Of a stretch of DNA of 9,334 bases, positions 1 through 7,170 are shown piece after piece. Position numbers and translations under genes: made by a program. Origin of the DNA: Candidatus Cloacimonadota bacterium (GTDB lineage: Bacteria; Cloacimonadota; Cloacimonadia; Cloacimonadales; Cloacimonadaceae); NCBI GenBank assembly GCA_028703735.1, contig JAQVMI010000054.1, positions 1-9,334 on the forward strand, given 5' to 3'. The notes below the pieces were generated by a model. It made no database searches, was not told where the DNA came from, and saw nothing but the letters and a program-made list of their open reading frames with translations. Numbering within the stretch: the stretch's first letter is position 1; the number at the start of each line of letters is the position of its first letter.

Positions 1-1735
1 TTATAATAGATTTCTGGAAGAATTGCAAAAACTGGGCGTATTGCATATTATTCGGAATACCGATATCAAATCTGAGAGCCAAAAAAATGATCTGGATTTA
101 ATTAGCCAATACACAGAGTGTTCAAAATATTTGTTAGGGCTGAAATCTACTGCCATAAAGATATCTAATTCTTTGCCTACTAAAGCTTTGCTGAACAAAA
201 TCAATGCGGCTCATGAGGAGAAAGATGCGCTTCTAAGACAAAAGGATATTGTTCGTAAACAGATACGCGATCTTGAGCCATGGGGTCATTTCGATTACAA
301 TTTGCTTAGAACGCTACGTAGCTATGGTATCACCCTCAATTTCCACACTTGTCTAAAGAACCATTACAAGAAAGAATGGGAAGAGAAGTACCCTATCAAG
401 ATTATTGAAGAACGCTCTGGAATCCTTTATTTTGTAGTGCTTTCCAGCGATGGTAATCCAGATATTGAAGCCGATACATTCAGCTTTCATCATCACACTC
501 TGCAAGAGTTTGAAAACCAAAGTGCAGAAACTACGGCAAAAATAGCAGATATTGATGAATACTTGAATAGTATAGCTCCAACTGCTATAGAAGTGTTCGC
601 AGAAGAAATTAAGAATCTTAGTAGTTCATACGATTTTGAAGATGCTACCTACCAAGCTATTGACGAAGCAGATGATCACTTAAAAATACTGAATGGCTGG
701 GTTCCCATTTCTTTGGAATCATCCTTAAAGGATCACCTTAACAAACTTAATGTAATTCATTTCTCTGAAGACGCTAAGATGGAAGACAATCCACCCATTA
801 AATTGCATAACAATTGGTTTGTTCGTTTATTCGAACCAATCAGCAAGATGTATATGCTGCCAAATTATAACGAGTTTGATTTAACCCCTTTCTTCGCTCC
901 ATTCTTTATGTTCTTCTTTGGCTTTTGTAACGCTGATATAATCTATGGAGTTGTGCTGATTCTCTTTGCCTGGTTCATGAAACACAGAGCTAAGAATGAA
1001 GCTATGAAAAGCATGATGACTCTGGTGATGATTTTTGGCGGAGCTGCCATAATAATGGGTTGGATAATGGGGAGTGCACTTGGATATGATCTTAAAACCA
1101 TCCCCTTGCTTACGGATAAGATAATCATCAAAAACAACGAGCAGATATTTAACTTTGCATTGCTGCTTGGGGTTATACAAATCCTTTTCGGTATTGGCAT
1201 CACGGTTGTAAAACAAATGAAGCAATCGGGCTTTAAATACGGCATCGCTTCCATTGGAACCTTCCTTCTAATCGCAGCACTGTCTGTTTTTGGTGCAGCA
1301 CAGCTTGGAGCAGATATAAGCTCTATTCAATCATACCTGAAGTATCCCATGTATTCTGGTTTAGCTTTGATCTTGCTGTTCAATAGCCCTGGACGAAACC
1401 CCATTTTTAACATTCTCAATGGCATATGGTTACTTTATGGCATTATTACAGGGTTCTTTGGGGATATATTGTCCTACATCAGGTTATTTGCTTTGGGAGT
1501 ATCAAGTGCGATTTTAGGCTTTGTGGTAAACTCCATAGGGGCACAAATGCTTGGAACACCTGTTGTTGGACCCGTAATATTCTTTGTCTTCATGCTATTT
1601 GGACATTCTTTAAACATGGCTTTAGGTGGTCTTAGCGGATTTGTTCATCCCTTACGTCTTACTTTTGTAGAATTTTATAAAAACGCCACGTTTGCAGGAC
1701 CTGGCATTGCTTACAAACCCTTTGGAAAAAAATAA
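1..1735 (+). CDS. ntpI: V/A-type ATP synthase subunit I (a subunit of the membrane sector), 5' partial
   Basis: This is the stator subunit that, with the K ring, forms the ion path of the V/A-ATPase in the cytoplasmic membrane. The frame is open through the left edge (first full codon at base 2, reading YNRFLEELQKLGVLHI). That stretch resembles the conserved N-terminal segment of the family, so the true start lies a few codons upstream and the TTG at 23 is internal; 577 residues are visible. The first half is a soluble, partly coiled-coil cytoplasmic arm. From about residue 285 (counted from base 23) there are seven or eight membrane segments. The motif GDILSYIRLFALG carries R487 and GFVHPLRLTFVEF carries R545, which match the two conserved arginines of the a subunit that act on the ring carboxylate. 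Subunit K follows after 22 bases. Gene order I-K at an operon end is known from Chlamydia and spirochaetes; the catalytic subunits are presumably upstream, outside the window. Confidence 0.95.
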   Translation, partial: YNRFLEELQKLGVLHIIRNTDIKSESQKNDLDLISQYTECSKYLLGLKSTAIKISNSLPTKALLNKINAAHEEKDALLRQKDIVRKQIRDLEPWGHFDYNLLRTLRSYGITLNFHTCLKNHYKKEWEEKYPIKIIEERSGILYFVVLSSDGNPDIEADTFSFHHHTLQEFENQSAETTAKIADIDEYLNSIAPTAIEVFAEEIKNLSSSYDFEDATYQAIDEADDHLKILNGWVPISLESSLKDHLNKLNVIHFSEDAKMEDNPPIKLHNNWFVRLFEPISKMYMLPNYNEFDLTPFFAPFFMFFFGFCNADIIYGVVLILFAWFMKHRAKNEAMKSMMTLVMIFGGAAIIMGWIMGSALGYDLKTIPLLTDKIIIKNNEQIFNFALLLGVIQILFGIGITVVKQMKQSGFKYGIASIGTFLLIAALSVFGAAQLGADISSIQSYLKYPMYSGLALILLFNSPGRNPIFNILNGIWLLYGIITGFFGDILSYIRLFALGVSSAILGFVVNSIGAQMLGTPVVGPVIFFVFMLFGHSLNMALGGLSGFVHPLRLTFVEFYKNATFAGPGIAYKPFGKK

Positions 1736-1757
1736 ATAGGAACGAGAGGAGGTTTTA

Positions 1758-2276
1758 ATGAACCCAGATTCCTTACAAACAGTAGCACAACCAATAGTAG
1801 CAGCCATGGCGGGCGGAAATTTAGCTTTTTTCCTTGCCTGGATCGGAATCTTCCTGATGGTAGCCCTTGCCGGTATCGGCAGTGCCTGGGGAACGGTTAT
1901 CGGTGGCAGCGCAACTGTAGGTGCCATGAAGAAACGGGATGATATCTTCCCAAGCTGTATGATCCTTTCCGCATTACCTGGAACCCAAGGATTGTATGGC
2001 TTTGGCGCATTCTTCATCCTAAAAGGTCACATCCCCCCTGCTATCAACATGATACAAGCTTGCGCTATTCTTGGTGCTGGACTAATTATGGGCTTAGTGG
2101 GCTTAATCTCTGCTTATCAACAAGCCCGCATTGTAGCCAATGGTATCGAAAGCCTGGGTTCCGGAAACGACGTATTTTCCCAAACCCTTATCCTGGGCGT
2201 GTTTCCAGAGCTTTATGCCATCGTTGCCTTTGCAACCTGCTTCCTGATTAGTGGAGCGATTCCCGGTTTGGCATAA
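1758..2276 (+). CDS. ntpK: V/A-type ATP synthase subunit K (proteolipid c ring), probably sodium-binding
   Basis: A 172-residue, very hydrophobic protein forming the rotating membrane ring. It has two fused helical hairpins (four membrane helices, roughly residues 22-50, 67-89, 98-122 and 144-168), the 16-kDa proteolipid architecture. The first hairpin contains LPGTQGLYGF (L73, T76, Q77) and the second has Q122 in AYQQAR and the carboxylate E151 in FPELYAI. By my alignment from memory these match L61, T64, Q65, Q110 and E139, the sodium ligands of Enterococcus hirae NtpK. Only the second hairpin has a glutamate, giving one ion site per four helices as in NtpK. The start is well set by AGAGGAGG (1745-1752) five bases before ATG. 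Isoleucine codons are mainly ATC (13 of 20), unlike surE in the next operon, which suggests high expression. Family certain; ion specificity is inference. Confidence 0.96.
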   Translation: MNPDSLQTVAQPIVAAMAGGNLAFFLAWIGIFLMVALAGIGSAWGTVIGGSATVGAMKKRDDIFPSCMILSALPGTQGLYGFGAFFILKGHIPPAINMIQACAILGAGLIMGLVGLISAYQQARIVANGIESLGSGNDVFSQTLILGVFPELYAIVAFATCFLISGAIPGLA

Positions 2277-2315
2277 AACAGAACAGCTACATATTTTGCT
2301 AAGCTCATAGTAATT

Positions 2316-2348
2316 ATTGGGTGCAGGATATTTATTTCTGCACCCAAT
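2316..2348 (+). terminator. Hairpin after the ATPase operon, likely terminator
   Basis: A perfect 11-base inverted repeat (ATTGGGTGCAG at 2316-2326 and CTGCACCCAAT at 2338-2348) encloses an 11-base loop and starts 39 bases after the ntpK stop codon. The sequence after it is only moderately T-rich (GTTTATTGAACTTTG), so it is not a textbook intrinsic terminator. Its place between two operons makes termination or 3' end stabilisation the most likely role. Confidence 0.6.
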
Positions 2349-2493
2349 GTTTATTGAACTTTGTTCTGGTCAAGTCCACTATACATTGATAGCACACGGC
2401 TCTCTGGTTTTCTTTAACCGGAATCTAACGAAGATAAGCGAAGGTTTATTATTTCCTCTTGACAAAATCAGATATTTTAAATCATCATCAAAA

Positions 2494-2499
2494 AAGAGG
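2494..2499 (+). promoter_or_regulatory. Ribosome binding site that sets the start of the small membrane protein
   Basis: AAGAGG lies seven bases before ATG at 2507. The frame is open upstream to a TTG at 2459, but that codon has no such site at proper spacing, so translation from 2507 is preferred. Confidence 0.7.
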
Positions 2500-2506
2500 T
2501 TTAAAT

Positions 2507-2860
2507 ATGTCAAAAAGGCATGACAAGATAGCTGAAGAACTTGATATACATAGTGTTACGGAGTTCACTACTGCTTATAAGAATTACTATAGTTCCATGG
2601 GGTATAAACCCTATCGCACTGAAAATGGAAAGATTAAGTGGTTAGCCTTGGATCAGCATTCTCTGCGTATCCATGCGGGGAAGAAACGCCATTTTATTAA
2701 AAGACTTTTTTTTGCTAAGCCAATTCCCCGTGTCCGAGTAAGGAAGCACAGGCATCCAATTATTAGATTTATTAGGTATTACTGGGGATTTGTGTCCTTG
2801 TTCATACTGTTAACAGCATTCGTTTTAGTGCTACTTTTGTACCCCCAGCTAATCATGTAG
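2507..2860 (+). CDS. Small basic single-pass membrane protein, function unknown
   Basis: I do not recognise this 117-residue protein. Residues 1-58 look soluble and mixed in charge, with an aromatic-rich part near AYKNYYSSMGYKPYR. Residues 59-90 are strongly basic (many K, R and H, including RVRVRKHRH). A single hydrophobic helix follows at about 93-113, then a four-residue tail (QLIM). By the positive-inside rule the basic part should be cytoplasmic and the C-terminus at or just across the membrane, as in a tail-anchored protein. There is no signal peptide or cysteine motif. ATG at 2507 is chosen over an in-frame TTG at 2459 because of the Shine-Dalgarno at 2494-2499. It is the first gene of the surE-pcm operon; its stop codon overlaps the surE ribosome binding site, so the two are probably co-translated. 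The frame looks real from its clean ATG, spacing and hydrophobic end. Confidence 0.8.
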   Translation: MSKRHDKIAEELDIHSVTEFTTAYKNYYSSMGYKPYRTENGKIKWLALDQHSLRIHAGKKRHFIKRLFFAKPIPRVRVRKHRHPIIRFIRYYWGFVSLFILLTAFVLVLLLYPQLIM

Positions 2861-2873
2861 GAGATTATATATT

Positions 2874-3638
2874 TTGAGAATACTGCTTACAAACGACGAT
2901 GGAATTCAGGCACCAGGAATCCGAGCTCTTATAGATGAACTATCTGATCATGAGCTAATGGTGATAGCACCGGATTCAGAACGTAGTGCTGCATCCCACT
3001 CTTTAAGTTTAAAGAAAGATATCCCCGTAATTCGCATAGCACCAAACGAGTATGCTGTAGGTGGAACTCCTGTGGATTGCACCGTTATAGCTTTGCAAAA
3101 GATACTTACAGAACCTATAGATTTGGTGATTTCGGGAATAAATGCCGGACAAAATATGGGTGAAGACGTGCTATATTCTGGAACTGTAGCTGCTGCTGTG
3201 GAAGCCTCTTTAATGGGAAACAGGGCAATTGCAATCTCGATAAATTCATACAGCAATCAAAAGTTTGAAGTAGCAGCAAAATGGATGCGCTTGATGATAG
3301 AAATGGGTATTCACCTTTTGGCAAAACCACATGGAGTCCTTAATGTGAATGTTCCCAATATACCCTTTGATGAGATCAAGGGAATTCGTTTAACCAAAAC
3401 CGGACACCGCAAATACTACAATTTTATAAAAGTTACAGAAGAACATGCTGATGGATTCAGCTACAGGATTGGTGGTGATTCGCCAATTTGGGATATTGAA
3501 CATGGCACAGATGCAGAAGCTGTATCTGAAGGATACATTTCCATAACTCCCCTGGGATTCGATTTGACAGATGGAGAGGATTTCCCCAGGATTTTAGAAT
3601 GGCTGGAAACTAATAAGCTGTTAAAATTGGATAACTGA
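2874..3638 (+). CDS. surE: 5'/3'-nucleotidase SurE (stationary-phase survival protein)
   Basis: SurE is a cytoplasmic, metal-dependent phosphatase that removes phosphate from nucleoside 5'- and 3'-monophosphates and, in E. coli, short polyphosphate. The 254-residue length is normal for the family. The start reads MRILLTNDDGIQAPG with metal ligands D8 and D9; S38 in SERSAAS and N90 in ISGINAGQNMG match the remaining ligands (S39 and N92 in E. coli). GGTPVDC and DVLYSGTVAAAVEA are also family signatures. The start codon is TTG, supported by the N-terminus and by TAGGAG (2858-2863) ten bases upstream, which overlaps the stop of the preceding gene. Its last base is shared with the pcm start. The surE-pcm pair is also found in proteobacteria, where both genes aid long-term survival. 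Isoleucine is mostly ATA in the first part of the gene (8 of the first 13), suggesting modest expression. Confidence 0.97.
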   Translation: MRILLTNDDGIQAPGIRALIDELSDHELMVIAPDSERSAASHSLSLKKDIPVIRIAPNEYAVGGTPVDCTVIALQKILTEPIDLVISGINAGQNMGEDVLYSGTVAAAVEASLMGNRAIAISINSYSNQKFEVAAKWMRLMIEMGIHLLAKPHGVLNVNVPNIPFDEIKGIRLTKTGHRKYYNFIKVTEEHADGFSYRIGGDSPIWDIEHGTDAEAVSEGYISITPLGFDLTDGEDFPRILEWLETNKLLKLDN

Positions 3639-4282
3639 TGCGCTTCGAAGATCAGCGGAAGAATCTGGTAGAAGAATTACAATCCAATGGTATCGCTGAT
3701 ATGGCAGTTCTAAAGGCATTTGCAAGAATACCCCGAGAGGATTATGTACTCCCCGAATACCGGGATTATGCCTACCGCAACAAACCCTTACCTATATTGG
3801 CTAATCAGACTATTTCCCAACCACAGATGATCGCCCTGATGATGCAAGTGTTAGAACTGAAATCAACTGATATTGTTCTGGAGATTGGGACTGGCAGCGG
3901 TTATCAAACCGCTCTTTTAGCAGAGATTGTAAAAGAAGTGTGTAGTGTGGAAAGATTGGACACTCTATCACTTTCTGCACAGAAGGTTTTGCGTTCTGCG
4001 GGCTTCAAAAATATCTTTTTCCGCATTGGTGATGGTCATACAGGTTGGGAAAAAGCATACCCACCCTATAAAGAGTTTAACAAGATTATCGTAAGTGCAG
4101 GAGCCGCCAGCATTCCGCAACTGCTTGTTTCCCAGCTTGCAGAAGGGGGCATTATGGCAATTCCGGTGGGAGAATCTTCTGCGCAGATACTACATGTAAT
4201 TACCCGTGAACATGGAGAAGTGGCAATCAGGCAAACTGTAAACTGCTCTTTTGTTCCACTTGTTCGAGATATCCGAAGCTGA
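3638..4282 (+). CDS. pcm: Protein-L-isoaspartate O-methyltransferase
   Basis: This cytoplasmic enzyme methylates L-isoaspartyl residues in aged proteins using S-adenosylmethionine, the first step in restoring aspartate. The 214 residues match the family length. Visible signatures are QTISQPQMIALM (residues 57-68, with S60 at the substrate-side position), the SAM-binding loop VLEIGTGSGYQTALLA (80-95), GDGHTGW (131-137), the post-I strand KIIVSAGA (149-156; usually IIVTAA) and FVPLV (205-209). The ATG overlaps the surE stop as TGATG and I see no Shine-Dalgarno before it, so translation is probably coupled to surE. The downstream gene starts eight bases after its stop. In E. coli the pair is followed by nlpD-rpoS; here it is followed by a cyclic-nucleotide-binding-fold protein. 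Confidence 0.96.
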   Translation: MRFEDQRKNLVEELQSNGIADMAVLKAFARIPREDYVLPEYRDYAYRNKPLPILANQTISQPQMIALMMQVLELKSTDIVLEIGTGSGYQTALLAEIVKEVCSVERLDTLSLSAQKVLRSAGFKNIFFRIGDGHTGWEKAYPPYKEFNKIIVSAGAASIPQLLVSQLAEGGIMAIPVGESSAQILHVITREHGEVAIRQTVNCSFVPLVRDIRS

Positions 4283-4284
4283 GG
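4281..4284 (+). promoter_or_regulatory. Ribosome binding site that sets the start of the cNMP-binding-fold gene
   Basis: GAGG, within GAGGTGAT and overlapping the pcm stop, lies five bases before ATG at 4290. The longer reading from TTG at 4251 would overlap pcm by 32 bases and adds residues that look like pcm read in another frame, so it is rejected. Confidence 0.7.
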
Positions 4285-4289
4285 TGATA

Positions 4290-4874
4290 ATGTTAAAGCA
4301 AATTGGCAAATGGCTCTTAACGTTGCTGCATAATCCTAATAAATACGCTGGATTACGCAAGTATAGCATATTTAAAAACCTTAATTCCTTCGAGCTATAC
4401 CTGTTGAACAACCATCTCCATTTGCGAAACTACAAATCTGGAGATATGCTGTTCGATAAAGATTATCCGCTTGAGGTAATTTTCTTTATTGAAAAGGGCG
4501 AAATATTAGTATCAGGAAAGGTAAACCCCAAGCAGGATATAGTTTTAAAAAAGCACCAGTTCCTTGGTATGATGGACATGTTTTACGAAAACATCCGCTC
4601 GAGCTCTGCAAAGGCACTCTCGGATGTAAAGGTTCTGGCAATCTCCCGTTACGACTTAATGGATTTGATAAACAAAAACCCCCATACAGGAGTAAAAATT
4701 CTTACAGCAGTTTGCCAATCTTTTAGCCACTACATCTTTGATCTTGCAGACGAATTTCAAGCAAGTTTGGCTTCGAAAAATATTGATCCCACACCTCTTG
4801 ACGAAAATGCCTATTTTAAGACAGTCCTGGTTCCAAATTCCACCGAATCAGATTCAAACCCAAAGGAAAAGTAA
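4290..4874 (+). CDS. Cyclic-nucleotide-binding-domain protein without a DNA-binding domain
   Basis: A 194-residue protein with one Crp/PKA-type beta-barrel. The N-terminus includes LRKYSIFKNLNSFELYLL (22-39), the usual lead-in helix. The barrel shows YKSGDMLFDKD (48-58), VIFFIEKGEILV (63-74) and a phosphate-binding-cassette-like stretch from F91 to L110. In that cassette G93 and R103 have the standard ten-residue spacing, but the position after the glycine, normally the glutamate that holds the ribose hydroxyl, is M94. Helices follow to about residue 155, then a polar tail rich in S, N, E and K. There is no helix-turn-helix, so it is not a Crp-type transcription factor by itself. It may sense a different ligand, or none, and act through protein contacts. 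It lies eight bases after pcm and eight before the AI-2E-family gene, so a role with those proteins is possible but unproven. Confidence 0.8.
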   Translation: MLKQIGKWLLTLLHNPNKYAGLRKYSIFKNLNSFELYLLNNHLHLRNYKSGDMLFDKDYPLEVIFFIEKGEILVSGKVNPKQDIVLKKHQFLGMMDMFYENIRSSSAKALSDVKVLAISRYDLMDLINKNPHTGVKILTAVCQSFSHYIFDLADEFQASLASKNIDPTPLDENAYFKTVLVPNSTESDSNPKEK

Positions 4875-4881
4875 CTGATTC

Positions 4882-5943
4882 ATGAACTGGACTAAGCTGA
4901 TATTCTACATCTTTCTATTAGCAGTGATAGTATTGGGAGCTTTCTTCTATCGTTGGGTTTTTTCTAATCTTCTATATGCGATGGTTTTTTCTTACATTCT
5001 TGATCCTTTTGTCTCTTGGTTCGAACGTCGTCATTTCCCACGCTGGCTATCTGTTCTTAGCGTTTATGCTTTTATCATAGGCATTGCAGCTTGGTTCACT
5101 TCACGCTATATTCCGGATTTGGTGATGCAGGGTAACTATCTATTCGATTGGTTCAAAAGCGGTCAGCAACTTAATGGCGAGTACATAGTAAACTTACCTT
5201 TCGTGCACGGAATATACGTATTTTTGGCAGATCTTGATGCACAAATCCCCGGGCTTGCTTTGGCACCCGAACTTGTGGAAATTCTGGATAATGCAAGCGC
5301 TTTTCTGGCTTCCATTCCGAAGCTTTTGATGGATAATTATCAGAAGATATTCTCTACTATGTCTGTAATAGCCACCATTCCCTTATTGAGTTTTTTTATG
5401 CTAAAGGATAAACACAAGCTGCGTAAAGGAGCGATGGAGTTTTCCACAAACCGATATTTTGAATTATGCGTAATAATCTTACGTAAGATAGATTCCACAG
5501 TTGGAACTTTTTTAAGAGCAATCCTGTTTGAAGTGATAGCGGTGGGCATAATGGCATCCATAGCCTTTAGTATTGTTGGCATTAGTAATCCTGTTCTCAT
5601 TGGTGCTACAGCTGGCGTAGCCAATATTATTCCCTATTTTGGACCCTTCATGGGGGGAGCTTTGGCTGCGTTGAGTGTTGTAATAGATGGTAACCCGCTG
5701 ATAATGGTTGTATATGCTGCTCTGGCAATGTATATCGTGCAATTGGTAGATAATAATATTGTGTACCCTTTAGTAGTGGGTGGAACCATAAGCATGCATC
5801 CATTGCTGGTTTTGTTAACTGTGATCGCAGGAGGCTGGTATGGGGGCATCATCTGGATGCTGATCTCAGTCCCTTTAGTTTATATAACGTATAGCCTTGT
5901 TAAGGTTCTATATACGAATCTTAGAGATTTTAGAATAATATAG
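4882..5943 (+). CDS. AI-2E/PerM (UPF0118) family membrane protein
   Basis: A 353-residue integral membrane protein of the AI-2E exporter (PerM/YdiK/TqsA) family, at normal family length. Two membrane segments lie near residues 6-24 and 28-45 and a third near 57-74. A less hydrophobic region (about 75-155) follows, then five or so segments from 158 to the end. Family signatures are clear: ANIIPYFGPFMGGALAAL (247-264), QLVDNNIVYPLVVG (287-300) and SMHPLLVLLTVIAGGWYGG (304-322). The family is functionally mixed: members are reported as autoinducer-2 exporters, as sodium/proton antiporters, or are uncharacterised. The sequence does not tell which applies, and no luxS gene is visible here. The ribosome site is weak (AAGG at 4863-4866, 15 bases from ATG), so expression may depend on coupling to the preceding gene, whose stop is seven bases before the start. 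Confidence 0.9.
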   Translation: MNWTKLIFYIFLLAVIVLGAFFYRWVFSNLLYAMVFSYILDPFVSWFERRHFPRWLSVLSVYAFIIGIAAWFTSRYIPDLVMQGNYLFDWFKSGQQLNGEYIVNLPFVHGIYVFLADLDAQIPGLALAPELVEILDNASAFLASIPKLLMDNYQKIFSTMSVIATIPLLSFFMLKDKHKLRKGAMEFSTNRYFELCVIILRKIDSTVGTFLRAILFEVIAVGIMASIAFSIVGISNPVLIGATAGVANIIPYFGPFMGGALAALSVVIDGNPLIMVVYAALAMYIVQLVDNNIVYPLVVGGTISMHPLLVLLTVIAGGWYGGIIWMLISVPLVYITYSLVKVLYTNLRDFRII

Positions 5944-5954
5944 AAGAGGAATCC

Positions 5955-7133
5955 ATGAGTTTATTGGATAAATGCTACAACTTCACTGAAGCCCGTCAAG
6001 CTATGGCTATGGGTTATTATCCCTATTTCAGGGTTATAACTTCTGAGCAGGATACCGAAGTAATCTGCAACGGACAAAAAATGCTGATGATGGGTTCAAA
6101 CAGCTATCTTGGGTTAACCACACATCCCAGAGTAAAAGAAGCCTCGATTAAAGCCATAGAAAAATATGGCAGCGGTTGCGCCGGAAGCCGTTTTTTAAAT
6201 GGCACACTGGATATTCATATTCAACTGGAAGAAGAGCTGGCAAAGCTATGTGGCAAGGATGCGGCAATAGCTTATCCTACTGGTTATCAAGCAAATGTTG
6301 GCTGTATATCTGCAATTGTTAACAAACATGAGTTTATTATAACTGATAAATACGATCATGCCTCGATAATTGATGGTTGCTCACTGTCCGATGGCACAAT
6401 GCTCCGCTATAATCATAATGACATGCGTTCTTTGGAGCGTACCTTGCAGAAAATAGCAGGAAAGAATAGCCTTATTGTAGTGGATGGTATCTTTTCCATG
6501 GAAGGTGATATTGCCAAATTACCAGAAATCGCTTCCTTAGCAGAATCTTATGGTTCGAATCTTATGGTGGATGAAGCTCATTCATTAGGAGTATTGGGGG
6601 CAACAGGAGCTGGTGCTGCCGAACACTTTGGGTTGACAAATAAAACAGATTTTATCATGGGTACCTTTAGTAAATCTCTGGCTTCGGTGGGTGGATTTAT
6701 TGCGGCAAGCGAACCCCTTATCCACTATTTGAAGCATAAATCACGGGCATTAATCTTCTCTGCATCATTACCTCCTGCTTCTACTGCAAGCGTATTGGAA
6801 GCATTAAAGATAATGAAGGAAGAACCGGAGAGAATTGCAAAGCTTTGGGAAAATACCCACTACATGCTTTCTGAATTTAAATCTATGGGTTATAACACCG
6901 GCGAATCATGCACTCCCGTAATCCCCTTGCATGTAGGCAATATGATGGTAGCTTTCGATATGTGGCGCAGGCTTGGAGAAGAAGGATTGTTTGTAAATCC
7001 AGTTGTTCCACCCGCGGTACCACCAAATTCCTGCCTGATTAGATGCTCTTTTATGGCTACTCATACCCGTGAGCAGCTTGATATGGCGTTAGACAAATTC
7101 CGCAAAATAGGCAAGGAATTAAAAGTTATCTAA
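5955..7133 (+). CDS. PLP-dependent alpha-oxoamine synthase, serine palmitoyltransferase-like
   Basis: This fold-type I enzyme condenses an amino acid with an acyl thioester, losing CO2. The 392 residues cover the whole family fold. Visible features are GSNSYLGLTTHP (47-58), KYGSGCAGSRFLNGT (70-84), H135 in YDHAS (stacks on PLP in the family), VDGIFSMEGD (176-185), D206 and H209 in VDEAHSLG, the Schiff-base lysine K240 in GTFSKSLASVGG, and R363 in LIRCSFMATHT. The family also contains glycine C-acetyltransferase (kbl), BioF and HemA. The ends favour serine palmitoyltransferase: DTEVICNGQKMLMMGSNSYL and NPVVPPAVPPNSCLIRCSFM resemble Bacteroides-type enzymes as I remember them. If so, it makes the 3-keto-sphinganine base of sphingolipids. 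The rest of that pathway (ketoreductase, ceramide synthase) is not in this window, so the substrate stays inferred. GAGGA (5946-5950) four bases before ATG supports the start. It is the last gene of the six-gene operon; no clear terminator follows. Confidence 0.87.
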   Translation: MSLLDKCYNFTEARQAMAMGYYPYFRVITSEQDTEVICNGQKMLMMGSNSYLGLTTHPRVKEASIKAIEKYGSGCAGSRFLNGTLDIHIQLEEELAKLCGKDAAIAYPTGYQANVGCISAIVNKHEFIITDKYDHASIIDGCSLSDGTMLRYNHNDMRSLERTLQKIAGKNSLIVVDGIFSMEGDIAKLPEIASLAESYGSNLMVDEAHSLGVLGATGAGAAEHFGLTNKTDFIMGTFSKSLASVGGFIAASEPLIHYLKHKSRALIFSASLPPASTASVLEALKIMKEEPERIAKLWENTHYMLSEFKSMGYNTGESCTPVIPLHVGNMMVAFDMWRRLGEEGLFVNPVVPPAVPPNSCLIRCSFMATHTREQLDMALDKFRKIGKELKVI

Positions 7134-7141
7134 AGAGTTCA

Positions 7142-7170
7142 TTGACAGATTTTGGACTATTCTGTATTTT
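7142..7170 (+). promoter_or_regulatory. Sigma-70-type promoter for the PEP carboxykinase gene
   Basis: TTGACA (7142-7147) and TATTTT (7165-7170) are separated by 17 bases, giving a perfect -35 box and a good -10 box. Transcription would begin near 7177, leaving an untranslated leader of about 55 bases before the ATG at 7232. The position between two genes fits, and no strong terminator precedes it, so some readthrough from the upstream operon is possible. Confidence 0.65.

Noticed and set aside
23..25. TTG as the start of subunit I
   Set aside because: The frame is open to the left edge and the upstream codons read YNRFLEE, which continues the conserved N-terminal region. The gene is cut by the window edge and does not start here.
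881..1254. Minus-strand open frames of 103-114 codons inside subunit I
   Set aside because: They lie opposite the membrane segments of a well-supported gene and have no family features; they are complements of hydrophobic codons.
2354..2385. TTGAAC (2354-2359) and TATACA (2380-2385) as a promoter
   Set aside because: The spacing of 20 bases is too long and the -10 match is only four of six, so the support is too weak to list as a feature.
2459..2487. TTGACA at 2459-2464 as a -35 box for the surE operon
   Set aside because: No acceptable -10 box lies 16-18 bases downstream (TCATCA at 2482-2487), and initiation there would leave almost no room before the ribosome site. The operon promoter is probably between 2349 and 2459 but I cannot fix it.
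4251..4289. Extended N-terminus for the cNMP-binding-fold protein from TTG 4251
   Set aside because: It would overlap pcm by 32 bases with no ribosome site, while ATG 4290 has GAGG five bases upstream.
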